Part shown: positions 12,281 through 50,542 of the stretch, piece by piece | How positions within the stretch are numbered: position 1 is the first letter of the stretch | Layout: every line of letters begins with the position of its first letter | Assembly: GCF_030936135.1 (NCBI RefSeq) | Contig: NC_082596.1 | Location: 12,562,155-12,626,154, forward strand | DNA: 64,000 bases | Direction: 5' to 3' | DNA from: Gavia stellata | Taxonomy: Eukaryota > Chordata > Aves > Gaviiformes > Gaviidae | Program-made: the position numbers and the translations under genes | Notes under the pieces: model-generated | Told to the model about the DNA's origin: nothing | What the model saw: only the letters and a program-made list of their open reading frames with translations | Databases searched by the model: none

Positions 12281-15200
12281 CTAGAAATAACAGATACAAC
12301 ATTTTGAATGCAGTTTACACCCAAAGAGTTTGGGAGAGAAAACAGAAGTACAGATAGCTAACCATAAAACAGTGTCAACAGAACCACTGAAACATCAGGG
12401 AGCAGGGACAAAACCTTAGCTCCCAAGATGCCAGTAACTTCAGTGGAACTGCAATTCACCAGAGGTTTTCAATTCACCTTCTATTCAATATTAAGTAAAG
12501 CTACAGTACAAAAAGCAACTTGCAGTTTTCATCTGCTCATTCCTATTGCTAAACCACAACGAGGTTCAAACTCAATGATTATGTTCACTTGAAAATTACT
12601 GCTCTATTTCTGATCCAAAGAAGCCCACATGCTCAAAAACTTGTCTGTGTTTTCTAGGCACTTTATCAATTAGGCTAGAGAGAAATACGACTTCTCACAT
12701 CCAATTCAGCCCCACCAACTACAAGCCTGCTACAAGAGCTAGCCCTTGGAAAAAATAATCTAACAAAGGGCAACTGTTCCAAGAATGTGTTTAACAGTAA
12801 ATCATCTAGCAGGATTTTTAAATAAAAGCCCAGCTTACAAATGGTGCCTGCTTCTCCCAAAAATGTCACAAATTTTTAGTACCAAGGTTCCATTAGCACA
12901 GAATAGTGTCGCACAGGAATCATATTTATCTTCTTTACCACCATCTTCCTTTCCAATACAGATGCACACCTACAGCCTTGCGAGGTTTAACTGCTTCTTC
13001 TGTCATTAATACAGCCTTCAGGTGGGTTTGCTTACGCTGTGCCTAGGCACACTGTTCACATCAGTTGGTTTCTCCTCAAAAATTCCAACTTCTGCCTTTC
13101 CTTCTTTATGCTTTACCATAACTCGCCTGGACAACGTGTAGCTATTATAAGAAACATGAACTAGCGTGCAGAATTTTATACTTTAAAGTTGCCGGAGATA
13201 AGAAAAATTCTGCTCAACTTTAGATACACCGTTGTTCACCAAAAAACCCGACAGAAGTCTTGGACAGACAGAAATACTGCATTAGTCCGTGTACAGACTA
13301 ACTGGTATGTTCAAGGACTATACTGAAATCATATTGGGGGAGGGAGAGAATGGAATCCACAACCAAATTTGGGGTATACCAGAAGTTTTATCTGAATCGT
13401 ACACAAAATAACAAGGGGACAAATTGTTCTATCAACAATAGCCTTTGACAGGCTATAATCCAACAGAAATCTGGAAAATATCTAAATAGAAAGGACCAAG
13501 CTCTGACCAAGCTTTGCATACCTAAGGCTGTATCTCACTCTGCTACTTTCCCTGGGATTCCAGAACTACATCTTGCACTCATCCTAACCTGAACAACATT
13601 GCCACATTCGTCGCGAATATCATGCAGACTATGACACCTGAATACCTGCTGTCACGTTCTCTTCTCTCCTTATGTTTTCTTTCCTATCTTTTTCTATGTT
13701 TTTCTTTCTTTCCATTTAAAAAATGTGTTTGGCCACTCAAGACTATCTTTTATGACACCATTTTTAGGTCACGTGCTTCCAACAACATTTTAAAATTTCA
13801 AGTTCACCACCTGAACTTCTGAATTACATACAAATTGCCTTGCTCTCTATCCCCTTCTAAAGGTGCATCTTGCCACAGAGAAGCCAGTGGCCTTCAACAA
13901 CACCTCCAATTATGTCAGCTCATGCTGTCCCCGCCAAAAGGCAGTGATTGCTATCTTCAGAGGCTGTCAAACTAACAACAGAAGACAAGGAAAAAGTTCC
14001 TTACGGAACTCCTTGAAAGTAAAGGGAAAGGATGCTCTTAAAGATTTAATAACCAATGCTTTCAGCTGTTACATTATCTAACTTTTTTTTAGAACACCTG
14101 TTTGCCATCTTAGGGAGACCGTTTCTATAGAACCTCTGTGATCCAAATACACACTATTAAATAGTCACATAAAATCATGTTAGCAGCTTTATCTTTCCAG
14201 GCTCATTTAGTGTATCAAAGTTAACAGCGAGAACCTAATTCCCTTCTTGAACTTGGTAAATCTCACTCACTGAGAAAGCCTGCTGTTCTTTTGGAAATTT
14301 CACAGATACACACTGTGAAAGGCAGGAATCTGAAAAAAACAACAGTGAAAAGTTAAAAAGGGTTCTTCATTCTCTTGACATGCATGGAAGCACTGAGCAA
14401 ACTACACAGGAAGAGGAGTTATTGTTTACAGTATTAAATCATACCATTGTTTCATCTCCATTTGTCTTTTGGAAAGTAATTTAAGTACTCTTGGACAAAT
14501 TTTCCTTTTTTTTTAAATAAACGATTACTTTTCTTAGAAACTTTCTATGATCCCAAGCAAAGATTTCACTCGTGAATTTTCTAAGTGAATTCTTGAACTT
14601 CAGCTTGCAGCTGTCCATTATGCCTTCAGAGGAAAAGCCACATTCCTCACTGGAATTGGTTTCACAGCAGTGTTTTTAAGGCAGTCTTTTTTGCCGGGAA
14701 GATCTTCAATGGGTGCATCAATGAAGCACTTAAAATTTGCAACTCGCACCCCCAACCCCTTGACTTCTGGAAAATACAACCAGCAAAATCAGAGTTGAAA
14801 AGGGGATCAAGTGAGACTAGCAAGGCAGTGTTTTTTTCTTTCAACAGTAAGTGATCGAATGGTCCAGACAGGATTACCAAGCAACAAACTTAAAATACAC
14901 TTTCTATTCTGCCCCTTATTTTAAAGATTTGAGCAAATGACCTAATTTCTCTATGCTTCAACATCCCACACTATGAAGCAGAGATAAGAAAAAACCGAGT
15001 TATTTCTGTAACACAAGATCTATAGGTGGCAAGTGTTCACTGACTACCAGGACTAGTGTCTACTCCCTAGACTCACTCGGTGACCACCTACCAAAGGGAG
15101 ACGTTACTTCCCCGCCACAAAGGTGGGGAGCAGAGCCCCCCAAGCAAGAAGCTCGGCTCTCCCAGCCCTCCACCTTTCTCCCCTAGCCCGCCCATGACAA

Positions 15201-15387
15201 GCCAGGGCAGCTGGCCCGGCCCTCCCTGCCCCCCGTCAGCCACGCACGGAGGGCAACGGCCCCGCACCCCCTCCGCGCTCCCTCGGCCGGGAGAGCGGGG
15301 CCGTGCCCTCCCCCAGCGCTGCCCTCACCCCGCCGGAGGCGAAGGGGGCGGCGAAGGCAGCCACCCTCCCCAGCGGCTGCTGCTCAC
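12281..15387 (-). other. NSMCE2: NSMCE2 intron 1
   Basis: Sequence between the first coding exon of NSMCE2 and the CpG-island exon. It is AT-rich until about 15.1 kb, then rises sharply in G+C and CpG. I see no gene, RNA gene or clear recent transposon in it. Confidence 0.6.
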
Positions 15388-15560
15388 CTAGTCCCAGCCG
15401 CCGAGGCCCGAAGGGGCTCCTGGCCCGGAGGTGGCCCCTGCACCGACCCCCTCGCCGGCAGGAGCAGGCGGGCGAGCTGGGCCCGGGGGAGGCGGTCCGG
15501 GCGGGCGGCGGAACCGCCTCATCAGCCGGCGCCTCTCCACATGACGGCGCTGTCATGTGA
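15388..15560 (-). other. NSMCE2: Probable non-coding first exon of NSMCE2
   Basis: In the CpG island the minus strand shows a good donor, CTAG then GTGAGC, with the exon ending at 15388. This is the best minus-strand donor upstream of the coding exon at 12280. A weaker alternative (GGTGAGGGC) lies near 15320-15330. The 5' boundary cannot be set from sequence; 15560 is only nominal, chosen to stay on the NSMCE2 side of the promoter. Confidence 0.4.
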
Positions 15561-15599
15561 TGGGAGGCCTCGGCCGCGCCGCACGGAGAGGAGCCGCCG

Positions 15600-15740
15600 C
15601 CGCCTTCGCTGCCTCCCGCTGCCTGCGCCTCAGCTGTCGCCGCAGCTCCCCTCAGGCGGCCGCCGTCCCTGCCCGCAGGCGCTGACGGAGCGGAGCACCC
15701 TCCTCGCTGCCGCCACGCACCGCACCGGCGGCGGGGGAGG
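15600..15740 (+). other. WASHC5: Candidate non-coding first exon of WASHC5
   Basis: The coding exon at 16686 has an acceptor in front of its 5' UTR, so at least one upstream exon is expected in the CpG island. The best plus-strand donor is GGAGG then GTGAGCG, ending an exon at 15740. Other GTGAGG candidates lie near 15783 and 15887. The 5' boundary is nominal. Choice of donor is inference. Confidence 0.35.
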
Positions 15741-16685
15741 GTGAGCGCCGCCGCGCGGGGGTGGCACCGGCGGGGAGGCCGCTGGGTGAGGGGAGGCGGA
15801 GGGGGGGGCTGCCGCCGCCGCCGCTCCGAGGCGATTGGCGGCCGGTCTCACGCCGCGGTGGTTGCCCTGAGGCCGTGTTCAAACCGTGAGGAAGAGCGTT
15901 GGCGGGAGGGAGGCGGAACCGTTCAGGCGGCCCGGTGACTCGCCTTGGCGGAGGGGGCTGGGGTGCAGTTTAAAGCCCGGTCCGTCTGCCGCGGGGTCTA
16001 GGGCCCGCTGCGGGCCCGGCGGAGGGGCGGGCTGGGCAGTGGTGCTGTTACTGCCCTGCGGCTCGCCTAACGGGAAGGCCGGACTCCCGGTTCTCATTTT
16101 GGGGCAGAAGAGGCACTGGCATCTCGAATTTATCTCAGTGGTTTGGAAGGTTATTGGTGAAAAGTAAAGTCGACTCCTAACGTCCCATGAATGTTTCTAA
16201 ACATAAAAGCCTATTTTTAGCAGTGCTGTGCTCTGTATCTTGCGGGAAACACGTCAATAAATAAAAGTGTGACCAGGAAATGCAGCCACAGCACGGAAGC
16301 TAACCTTTCAGGAATAAACGAAGGAACGAAGCTGTATCGTTTCCATTTGCTATAAAAGTTTTCCTTCTTGCTAAAGCCTATTGCAATCACTTTGGTTGTA
16401 TTTTTAAAGTGACTCTTATAAACACATCTCGTAACATGTTCTTGCTTTCCTTGCTGCCACCTCCTTGTGTGGTCTCAATTGCTTCAGTATTCATGATCGT
16501 TGAGTCAAACACAGTGTATGTGCTGAAGATTAATTCAGTGCATTTTTTTTCATTTTACAAAGCTGTGGATAATTTAGATTCCATAAATTGAAAGATTTGA
16601 GAGTATGCTTAAAAATCCGAATAGATTAAACTATCAAAAATACAAATATGAACCACTCTGAATGTGTGTGGTTTTGTTTTTACAG

Positions 16686-43893
<27,208 letters not shown>

Positions 43894-44262
43894 ATGTGGA
43901 GAAGGACCAAGTCTTTCCCCCAAACCTGAAATGGGGAGTTGGTGAGTGGAGATGAGATAAGTACAGCTTTTCAGAACTGTATCGTTTCTATCCTTTAAGG
44001 CAGTACCTACAACTGTCTCTGTGAAATGTAACCATCAGCACTAGTCTATATAATTAAGATTTGTTTAAATCTTGGCATGCCACGCAATTTGTTATCTCAT
44101 CCAGACAGTGTACATTTTGTACTGCACATTATAAATGCTGTATGTAATTGTTTATGTATAAATCATTTAGTTTTTTGTTCTGAAGAACTACTGTGGAAGT
44201 TTGACTTTTGTATCACAAATGAACAATGAAATTGGAAATAAAGGTGTTGGATAGTTTGCCAG
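43894..44262 (+). other. WASHC5: WASHC5 3' UTR
   Basis: From the TGA to about 20 bases past an AATAAA hexamer at 44237-44242. This is the first canonical signal after the stop, giving a short UTR of about 370 bases. The cleavage site is estimated, not seen. Confidence 0.7.
44237..44242 (+). terminator. WASHC5: WASHC5 polyadenylation signal
   Basis: AATAAA in TTGGAAATAAAGGTGTTGG, about 345 bases after the stop codon, followed by a GT-rich stretch (GGTGTTGGATAGTTTG) as expected for a downstream element. Confidence 0.7.
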
Positions 44263-44590
44263 GACTGATGATTCCAAAGTGTCAATTTCCTGTTAAGAGA
44301 ACCATTAGTGAGAATGAATATACAGTGAAAAGAGGGGTGGTGTCTGCCTCTGTACTACAAAAAGTTAAATTTCCTCTATAGAGGACAGAAGAATAATTAA
44401 ATATCCATAGCTGAAAAGTCCTGTTATGCTATTTAAAGGCATAAATATTTCTTCCAGTGCAACTGTGACATGACTAATGTTGGGAGCAAGGTGTTTATTC
44501 ACGTTTCAGTCTTGATATGGAACGTTTTGCACCTGGCATAATTTTCTTGCTAGGGGCTGCTGTGGGAAAGCTGGTGGGGGATGTTCATTC
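44263..44590. other. WASHC5 downstream flank
   Basis: Unique-looking AT-rich sequence between the WASHC5 polyadenylation signal and the start of the retroviral remnant. I see no feature in it. Confidence 0.5.
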
Positions 44591-44605
44591 TATCACTGGG
44601 ACAGC

Positions 44606-45063
44606 TTGGTGATTATCAGACTGGAAAAGAGGAGGGAAATGCAACAGCTGAAGGGAAAGGTTACTTGGAAAGAGGTGTTTATGGCACTAAGGCAGGCTGG
44701 AGTGGCTAGATGGCAAACTGACTCTTTGTTTAAGAAAGGAAAAGCAAAGCAGAAGGGGCACAGGGAAGTGCAGAGCCCCACGACATTGGTTCTGTATGCG
44801 TCACCTTCTGTCTGCAGTGAAGATGCGTCTTCTTCACCTGTCTCTACATACCCCAACCTTTTTCCCTGGAAACAAGAACAGGGACTGCGGGGTCCCCCTC
44901 CACTACGGCTGGTGAAGGGATCTGGCCAGGGAGACAGCTGTCCATGCCTTTCGTTTGTACTACGCTGGAGCCAGCATAATAAATAACAAGTTAGGGTCCT
45001 GCTGGTTACTGGTGCAGAAGCAGTCCTAATTCATAGCAATCAGTCCCGTTACCACCAGAATAA
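44606..45063 (+). pseudogene. Endogenous retrovirus gag C-terminus and protease remnant
   Basis: An open frame (44606-44983) has the charged, Lys-rich look of a retroviral gag tail (TWKEVFMALRQAGV). After one in-frame TAA (44984-44986) the same frame continues with a protease-like strand, VRVLLVTGAEAVLIH, at 44990-45034. Retroviral proteases have D-T-G there; this copy has V-T-G, so the catalytic Asp is lost. The next stop follows at 45061. Together with the pol pieces downstream this is a decayed provirus of ERVL-like character, not an expressed gene. Family assignment is inferred from motif style. Confidence 0.6.
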
Positions 45064-45151
45064 ATAAATTTATATTAATGAATTTGCGAGGAGGGAAGGG
45101 TTGGATCAAGAAGATTTTGTAATCTTGTAACTAGCAGAATACCCACAGTTT

Positions 45152-45600
45152 TTGGATCAAGTGAGGATTACAAGAGTGCCTGAACATATCACAGGGCAGC
45201 ATCTGTTAACAGATTGGCCCCCACAAGGGGGATATATTCCATTGATACCTGACCAGCTTGGACCCCGGAGCTTGTGGCAGGGAGGACTGTGGCTCCCACC
45301 ATGCGAGGGCATGGTTGGGAGATTAGTACAAGGACCAGCACATGAAGTACAATTTTTAGGCATCATCTGGCAAGGAGCCTTCCGGATTACGGAAATAAAC
45401 AAAGCTTAATAGAGCTAAGCCCCAAAACAAGGTTGATGTACAGCACTTTGGAGGATTACTGAGGTACCGGCATCAGTTTATCCTGCACTAAGCACAGGTT
45501 TTAAGGCCCCTGTATAATGCAGCGAGAAACAGGAACCAGTTTGTATGGGGGAAAGATGAAAAAAGAGCTTTTGAACAAGCCCAGCACGCTGTCTGCCCTG
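45152..45600 (+). pseudogene. ERV pol remnant: reverse transcriptase pieces
   Basis: The frame 45152-45406 contains LVQGPAHEVQFLGIIWQGA, the recognisable retroviral RT segment just after the palm, preceded by a proline-rich run. A further RT segment follows in another frame at about 45430-45600 (QHFGGLLRYRHQFIPALS, then NQFVWGKDEKRAFEQA), matching the region leading into RNase H. No YXDD catalytic box is present, so the palm is deleted or destroyed. Several stops and frame changes break the reading. It cannot make an active enzyme. Confidence 0.7.
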
Positions 45601-45734
45601 CATTTTGCTGGGACCTAAGCAGCCTTGTAAACCTTTTGAGATGGATGTCTTCAGTTCGGGAGATGATCTTGCACATTGGAGCTTGAGGCTAAAACATGAA
45701 GGAAGGCTGCTACCCCCTGCCTGGGCTCAGGCAG

Positions 45735-45815
45735 CCCTGCCACACGCACACATGCACGCACACACACACTCTCTCACCCCACACACCCCACCACCACCAC
45801 CCCCCTTGCCCCCCA
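45735..45815 (+). repeat. CA-rich simple repeat with C-rich tail
   Basis: Imperfect ACAC/GCAC dinucleotides followed by CCCCACACACCCCACCACCACCACC. It splits the retroviral RT and RNase H remnants. Confidence 0.7.
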
Positions 45816-45822
45816 GCAAAAT

Positions 45823-46395
45823 ATGTCAAGGGATGAGGCTGTGGAAGGAGGCTGCCTGTCACCCTGCCAAGCAAAGCTTATTCAGCAAGGTGGGGGTAGC
45901 AGCTGGTGTGCAGAACTAACGGCCATGCTGTTGATAGTAGAAGACACCCGCACCACCACTCCTGAGTTATATACTGCCTTCTGGGTGGTATATAAAGCAT
46001 TAACAGCACGCGTTAGTGGTAAGTGGACAGCTGCACAATACACGGGAAACCGTGGTGGGCGTCAGGATTTATGGAAGCCCTTAACCCAGAAATACGTGAA
46101 TTTACACCTGTGGGTTTGACATGCTGATGCTCATGTCACCCGGGGCATCAGGGAAGCGAGAAGCACAATGCCTCAGCTGATCAATCAGGTCAAATTCATG
46201 GCACTGCTTCCTGATACCCCATCCCCTGATGCTCTGCTGCCCGATGACAGAGCTCTCACTAAGCAGGCCCACAAAAAATTTGGGCAGCTGGGTGCCAATG
46301 GCATCTACAAATGGATTCGAAGCCAGGGCATCCCACCTACCCAGATGCCACTCGGGAGCCAGTGCAGCAGGGTGACTGAAGGGACTGAAAGCTGA
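45823..46395 (+). pseudogene. ERV pol remnant: RNase H and integrase N-terminus
   Basis: Residues SSWCAELTAMLLIVE, LYTAFWVVYKALT and DLWKPLTQKYV follow the retroviral RNase H pattern, in which the TDSW-type Asp is here replaced (TAFW). A stop at 46117-46119 is followed by HADAHVTRG and then, at 46168-46392, the frame LTKQAHKKFGQLGANGIYKWI, resembling the start of integrase. The rest of integrase and env are not recognisable. Catalytic residues are missing, so the remnant is dead. Confidence 0.6.
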
Positions 46396-46794
46396 AGTTC
46401 CTTAGCTGCCTTACGGGCAGCTCCAACAAGGGCAGGCAAGCAGCCGGACGCTGAATGGCTGTGTGCAATGGTAGCAAGTCAAGCATGGACAACACTGTGC
46501 TCATACTCAGCTTCTTTCAGGTCCCTGGAATTAATTAACATTAAGTTTTTATTGGCTTTTTATTACATTTGTAAATTAAATTCTAGAATAATGGGAGCAG
46601 ACTGGCACAGCCAGCACTCCTCCTGTTTCTCAGTGCTTTTGCATGTAAGAGATTGAAAGCCTCGGGAGAAAAACTGCTAGAAAAAGAAATGGGACTGAAC
46701 TCTTTGATGGTCCCTGTTTAGCTGATCCCCATCTATTCTTTGCCGTGCTGGGCTGTACCCTTCTTGTCTCCATTGCTTTGAAATTAAGTCAGAA
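46396..46794. other. Unassigned stretch after the ERV pol remnant
   Basis: Possibly more decayed provirus (no recognisable integrase core or env), ending where CR1 sequence begins. Nothing else seen. Confidence 0.4.
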
Positions 46795-47690
46795 GTCCCC
46801 CACCAGGACTGTGCAGTCCACCCTCCTGCTCAGAGCAGGGCAGCCAGCACAGGGGGCTCAGGGCCATGGCCAGTCAGGTTTTGAGTATCTCCACAGATGG
46901 AGACTCCACCAGCTCTCTGGGTGATACACCCGGGTGTTTGACCACCTGAACAGTGAAAAATGTTTTTTCTTATGTTTAAACGGAATTTTCTGTGTCTCAG
47001 TTCATGACCATTGCCTCTTGTCCTGTTATTGGACACCACTCAGAAGACTCTGGCTCCATCTTCTTTACTCCCTCCATCCATCGGATGTTTAGCCACGTGA
47101 ATAAGGTCCCCCTGAGCCTTCTATTCTCCAGGCTGAGCAGTCCCAGCTCTCTCAGCCTCCCCTTGTATGACAGATGCTCCAAACCAGCCGTTCAGCCAGT
47201 TGGTTAAGCTTGATTTTTCCCTTTGTAAATCTATGCTGACTACACCAGTCACCTGCTTGTCCTTTGTATGTTTGGGAATGGTTTCCAGGCCTATTTGCTC
47301 CATCACCTTCCCAGGGTTCACAGCAAGGATGGCCATCCTGCAGCTTCCCTCATCCTCCTCCTTGCTCTTCCTGAAGACAGGAGTGATGTTTGCTGTTGTC
47401 CAGGCCCCAGGATCACCACCACTGTTCACAGAGAATTGAAAGTGGCCTCACACTGACGCCTGCCAGCTCTCCCCTCAATCAGGGGGGCATCTCACCAGCT
47501 CCCATAGACTTCCGTACACCTACATTGTTTAAATATGCTCCCCAACCTGGTTCTCCTCTGCTGAGGGAGCGAGTACTGATCTGTGGGGTTCAGCGCTGTC
47601 AAGCATTGTTGTTTCACCTATTCCCAACTCAACCTTTGCAAAAGTTGAACTTGTGTCACAGTAACTTTCAGGGGGAAGGATTTTAACTCC
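46795..47690 (-). mobile_element. CR1 LINE, composite antisense copy
   Basis: 46795-47175 is the reversed CR1 3' region (CCACAGATGGAGACTCCACC, TGCCTCTTGTCCTG, AGGCTGAGCAGTCCCAGCTC). From about 47185 it jumps to a more 5' ORF2 part (CAGTTGGTTAAGCTTGATTT, TATGCTGACTAC, CCATCACCTTCCCAGGG, TGAAGACAGGAGTGATGTTT). The sequence between these parts in a full CR1 is missing, so this is either an internally deleted copy or two copies joined. The right edge is approximate. Confidence 0.8.
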
Positions 47691-48031
47691 TGCATTCTGC
47701 GTCAGCGGCTGGCTTCGTTAGGAGTACAGCCCTTCCCTCTCCAGCAGGCAGAGGCTTGCCCAACCCCCATCTTGCCCATGCAAGAGCTTTGGCGTGTTCA
47801 TGCCAGCCAAGATACAGCGTAGGCTTCCCCACCGGCAGCCAGTGCCCTTCTGGCCTCCATGTCTCCCTCAGGTGCGAGCGAACAGTACTTGGGTTTAGGC
47901 ATCACCGACAAGAAGGCCTGACTGAAATCAGCCAAATCTTGAGAATTGCGCTAGGACGCATCTTGCCAGGAACTAAGGAGTCTAGGCCACATCTTACCAG
48001 GAGCTAAGAGTACCAGCCCAAGCTGAGACTA

Positions 48032-48300
48032 TTACAGAATCACAGAATCACTAAGGTTGGAAAAGACCTGTAAGATCATCAAGTCCAACCATCAACCAAC
48101 ACCACCATGCCCATTAAACCATATCCCACAATGCCTCGTCCACACGCTCCTTGAACATCTCTGGTGATGGTGACTCCACCACCTCCCTGGGCAGCCTGTT
48201 CCAGTGTTTCACCACTCTCTCAGTAAAGAAATTTTTCCTAATATCCAGTCAAAACCTCCCCTGGCACAACTTGAGGCCATTTCCTCTTGTCCTGTCTGAC
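48032..48300 (-). mobile_element. CR1 LINE 3' fragment
   Basis: The plus strand begins CAGAATCACAGAATCACTAA (terminal repeat reversed), then GGTTGGAAAAGACCTGTAAG, CCTCGTCCACACGCTCCTTG, CACCACCTCCCTGGGCAGCC and GGCCATTTCCTCTTGTCCTG. It is well preserved and close in sequence to the copy at 30905-31220. Confidence 0.9.
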
Positions 48301-48348
48301 TAGACATAACTAGAACTGCTACAACTGCACTCCTGCGCATACACCAAA

Positions 48349-48361
48349 GGGGGGGGGGGGG
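48349..48361 (+). repeat. Poly-G run
   Basis: Thirteen G in ACACCAAAG...CATTTGAC. Mononucleotide repeat inside the LTR-like piece. Confidence 0.85.
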
Positions 48362-48639
48362 CATTTGACTACGGATCAATCACTTTGCACTATAAAAATC
48401 TGTAGCCCTTCCGAGCCCACTGAGCTGTCCTGTACGGCAGTGGAATACACGGCCGTGATCTCCCCCTTGAGCAGGGACACCTCTCAAGATTACTCCTCGA
48501 GCTTGAGAGAGCTCTTACCCAGCATCTGGTATCTGTAACGAGGTAAGCAACATTTTACATTAGGCCTAAAGGTCTATTGTATGTTAGCGACATTTATATA
48601 TCCAGCTATTATTAGAATTGTAATAAGTAGTAGAGTGTT

Positions 48640-48790
48640 TGACCACTGAATCATTGTCTAAATCATCATTTAAATCATCAAATCACTGTTTAACTAACAT
48701 TCAATTATTGCTTAATCACCATTTGATTACCATTTGATTTTCATTGTCATCAATTAATTACCATTTGATCATTGTTTGATCATTAGTAAA
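48640..48790 (+). repeat. Degenerate ATTTGATCATT-type tandem repeat
   Basis: Words such as AATCATTGT, AAATCATCATTTAAATCATC, ATCACCATTTGATTACCATT and TTTGATCATTGTTTGATCAT recur every 10-20 bases, with ATCA/TGAT on a T-rich background. This is a degenerate short-unit array following the LTR-like piece. No repeat family was recognised. Confidence 0.6.
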
Positions 48791-48799
48791 ACCCTTTTA

Positions 48800-50540
48800 G
48801 TTAACCTCATAACGATGACTTCTCTTAATACTTCACCTGTGACACCAGATAAGCAAATGGAGATGTACAGCAGGAGAAAGAGGGAACACAAGGGTAAGAT
48901 TGCAGAAAAAAAAGAATAGGTAGGGTGAAATGGGGGAGGAGGGGCGTAGGTATCGCTCAGCTTTAATAACCTGAAGCCTTTAACGTTCAGCCCACGCTAG
49001 AACCGCATACTCCTATTTTAGTGGGTAGGAAAGCCAAGAGCAACAGCGGAAGAATACAAACTGGTGTCAAACTATTTTTTCCCTATTTTAATTTATTTTT
49101 AAGCTTTTCTTTTAGACAGCTCTAAACTTTCCCAAAACAAAGGCAAATACCCTGTCCCCACCACAGAAATACAGTTTCCTGAAGTTGGTTATATAAGTTA
49201 AAACACACAGAAAACTGTTAACCCATTAGGGCTTTTGTTTTTAATGCAATTATTTATGATTAAGCTTTAAGTTTTAGGTCCTGATTAAGAGTTACACTGA
49301 GTCCTGGGGGGAAAAGCAGATTACAAGGGGCAGTTCAAGGGCAGTGTAAATTACTGCTGTGACTGAGCAAGCAGAAAAGTCAATAATGATTTTATTGTTA
49401 AGGAAAACTAGTGGTCACAGACAGACTAGAAAAAAACTCTGGAAAAATACTTGTAATTAGTTTCTGCAGGTGAAGTAGCCCATAAACATCAGCAGGCACA
49501 TTTCCTGTGCTCTAGTTCATCACAGTATGCCTCAGCAGGGAATAGATCCCTGCATTTCTTCTTTAAAATAGTATATTATGCCCAGAGTCTCAATAGTGCT
49601 TTATGAAGACCTGACTCTGAACTCATCTGCTTCGGGACATATCTGCGATGCCAGAGTTAACCGGCATTCCTCCCTGGAAATTACCATCTCATGCTTTATT
49701 TGCGTATAAACCATCAGTGCAGGGATTGCCTTTCACTTCAAGGAGGTAAAAACTGACCAGTACATAGCGTGCCACAGGAGTTAGAATGAAATTTTCCCCA
49801 CTTTAAATTATGATGCTTTATTTTAATTCCTGGGGCTTTTCAGACAAAACCAGAAAAATTAATACTTAGAATAATTATAGAGGTATAATTCTAGCAGACA
49901 TCTATTGGTTATACCCATGATATTTCCTCATCCTTCCGCATAATCAAAATAAGTAGAAATCCACAGAAAACAAGATTTTTGAAGCCTCAAGCATCTTCCT
50001 GGCTGAATCACAGAGGGCTTTTAAAGCTGATGTTATACACCAGGCTAATGCAGATACAATCTCATTTCTGCGTGCTTGTGTCTTTTAAACTTTCAAATGC
50101 TGTGTTCTTCTCTATCTTGCATTTGGCAAACAAGCACCTTCATTTACTTGTCCAAATATAATGGAATAAAATCAAGAGAATCCTTTCTACAGGTATGCAG
50201 GTCCTTAAAAATAGGTTATAAGGATATTTTTAAGGTGCACAGCTCTGCAGAGTATTGCTCCAGGGCACTGAAAGAGTCGTCTTAGCAGCATCAGGCAGTG
50301 ATGACTGGTAATGCAGAAGTCTGAGAGGAGAAATGCCTTCCCATTACAGCCTTTAATTTATCTGATTATAAAGACAGTGTGTGACAAATACAGTAGCTGA
50401 CAGGTACTGTGTAGGCACTATATGGAGTAGAATGATGCCGGGTGATGCTGATGTTATCAGACACATGAAAACAAGAAACCTCCGATTTACATGCCGCAAG
50501 CTGGGCTTGCAAATAACATCTACATGCACTCTCTGTTTCC
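48800..50540. other. Intergenic DNA without recognised feature
   Basis: AT-rich sequence with scattered short chance frames. I see no CR1, LTR, RNA gene or conserved coding segment here. Confidence 0.45.
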
Positions 50541-50542
50541 AG

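Larger units (their letters stand above)
15100..16110. promoter_or_regulatory. CpG island, shared NSMCE2/WASHC5 bidirectional promoter
   Basis: About 1 kb of very GC- and CpG-rich DNA separates the minus-strand NSMCE2 start from the plus-strand WASHC5 start; both flanks are AT-rich. There is no TATA box at a sensible place, as usual for housekeeping CpG promoters. Candidate sites are an E-box CATGTG inside TGTCATGTGATGG at 15554-15559, an inverted CCAAT box (ATTGG) at 15834-15838, and many GGGCGG-like Sp1 boxes. Human NSMCE2 and WASHC5 are also head-to-head, so the arrangement is conserved. Transcription start sites cannot be read from the sequence. Confidence 0.75.
47885..48545 (+). mobile_element. 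Possible LTR interrupted by a CR1
   Basis: 48305-48545 has a TATAAAA box at 48391-48397 followed by a C+G-rich leader and a TTGAGCAGGGACACCTC-type segment, as in avian LTR R/U5 regions. Upstream, at 47930-48025, two related units (GCATCTTGCCAGGAACTAAG and ACATCTTACCAGGAGCTAAG) look like a U3 duplication. A CR1 (48032-48300) lies between. The LTR ends and family are not established; read as an LTR only tentatively. Confidence 0.35.

Noticed and set aside
15080-16167. Many overlapping frames in the GC-rich region
   Set aside because: CpG-island sequence has few stop codons, so long frames arise by chance; the proteins are low-complexity Pro/Arg/Gly.
47121-47456. Several frames on both strands near 47.1-47.5 kb
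   Set aside because: Explained by antisense CR1 ORF2 sequence.
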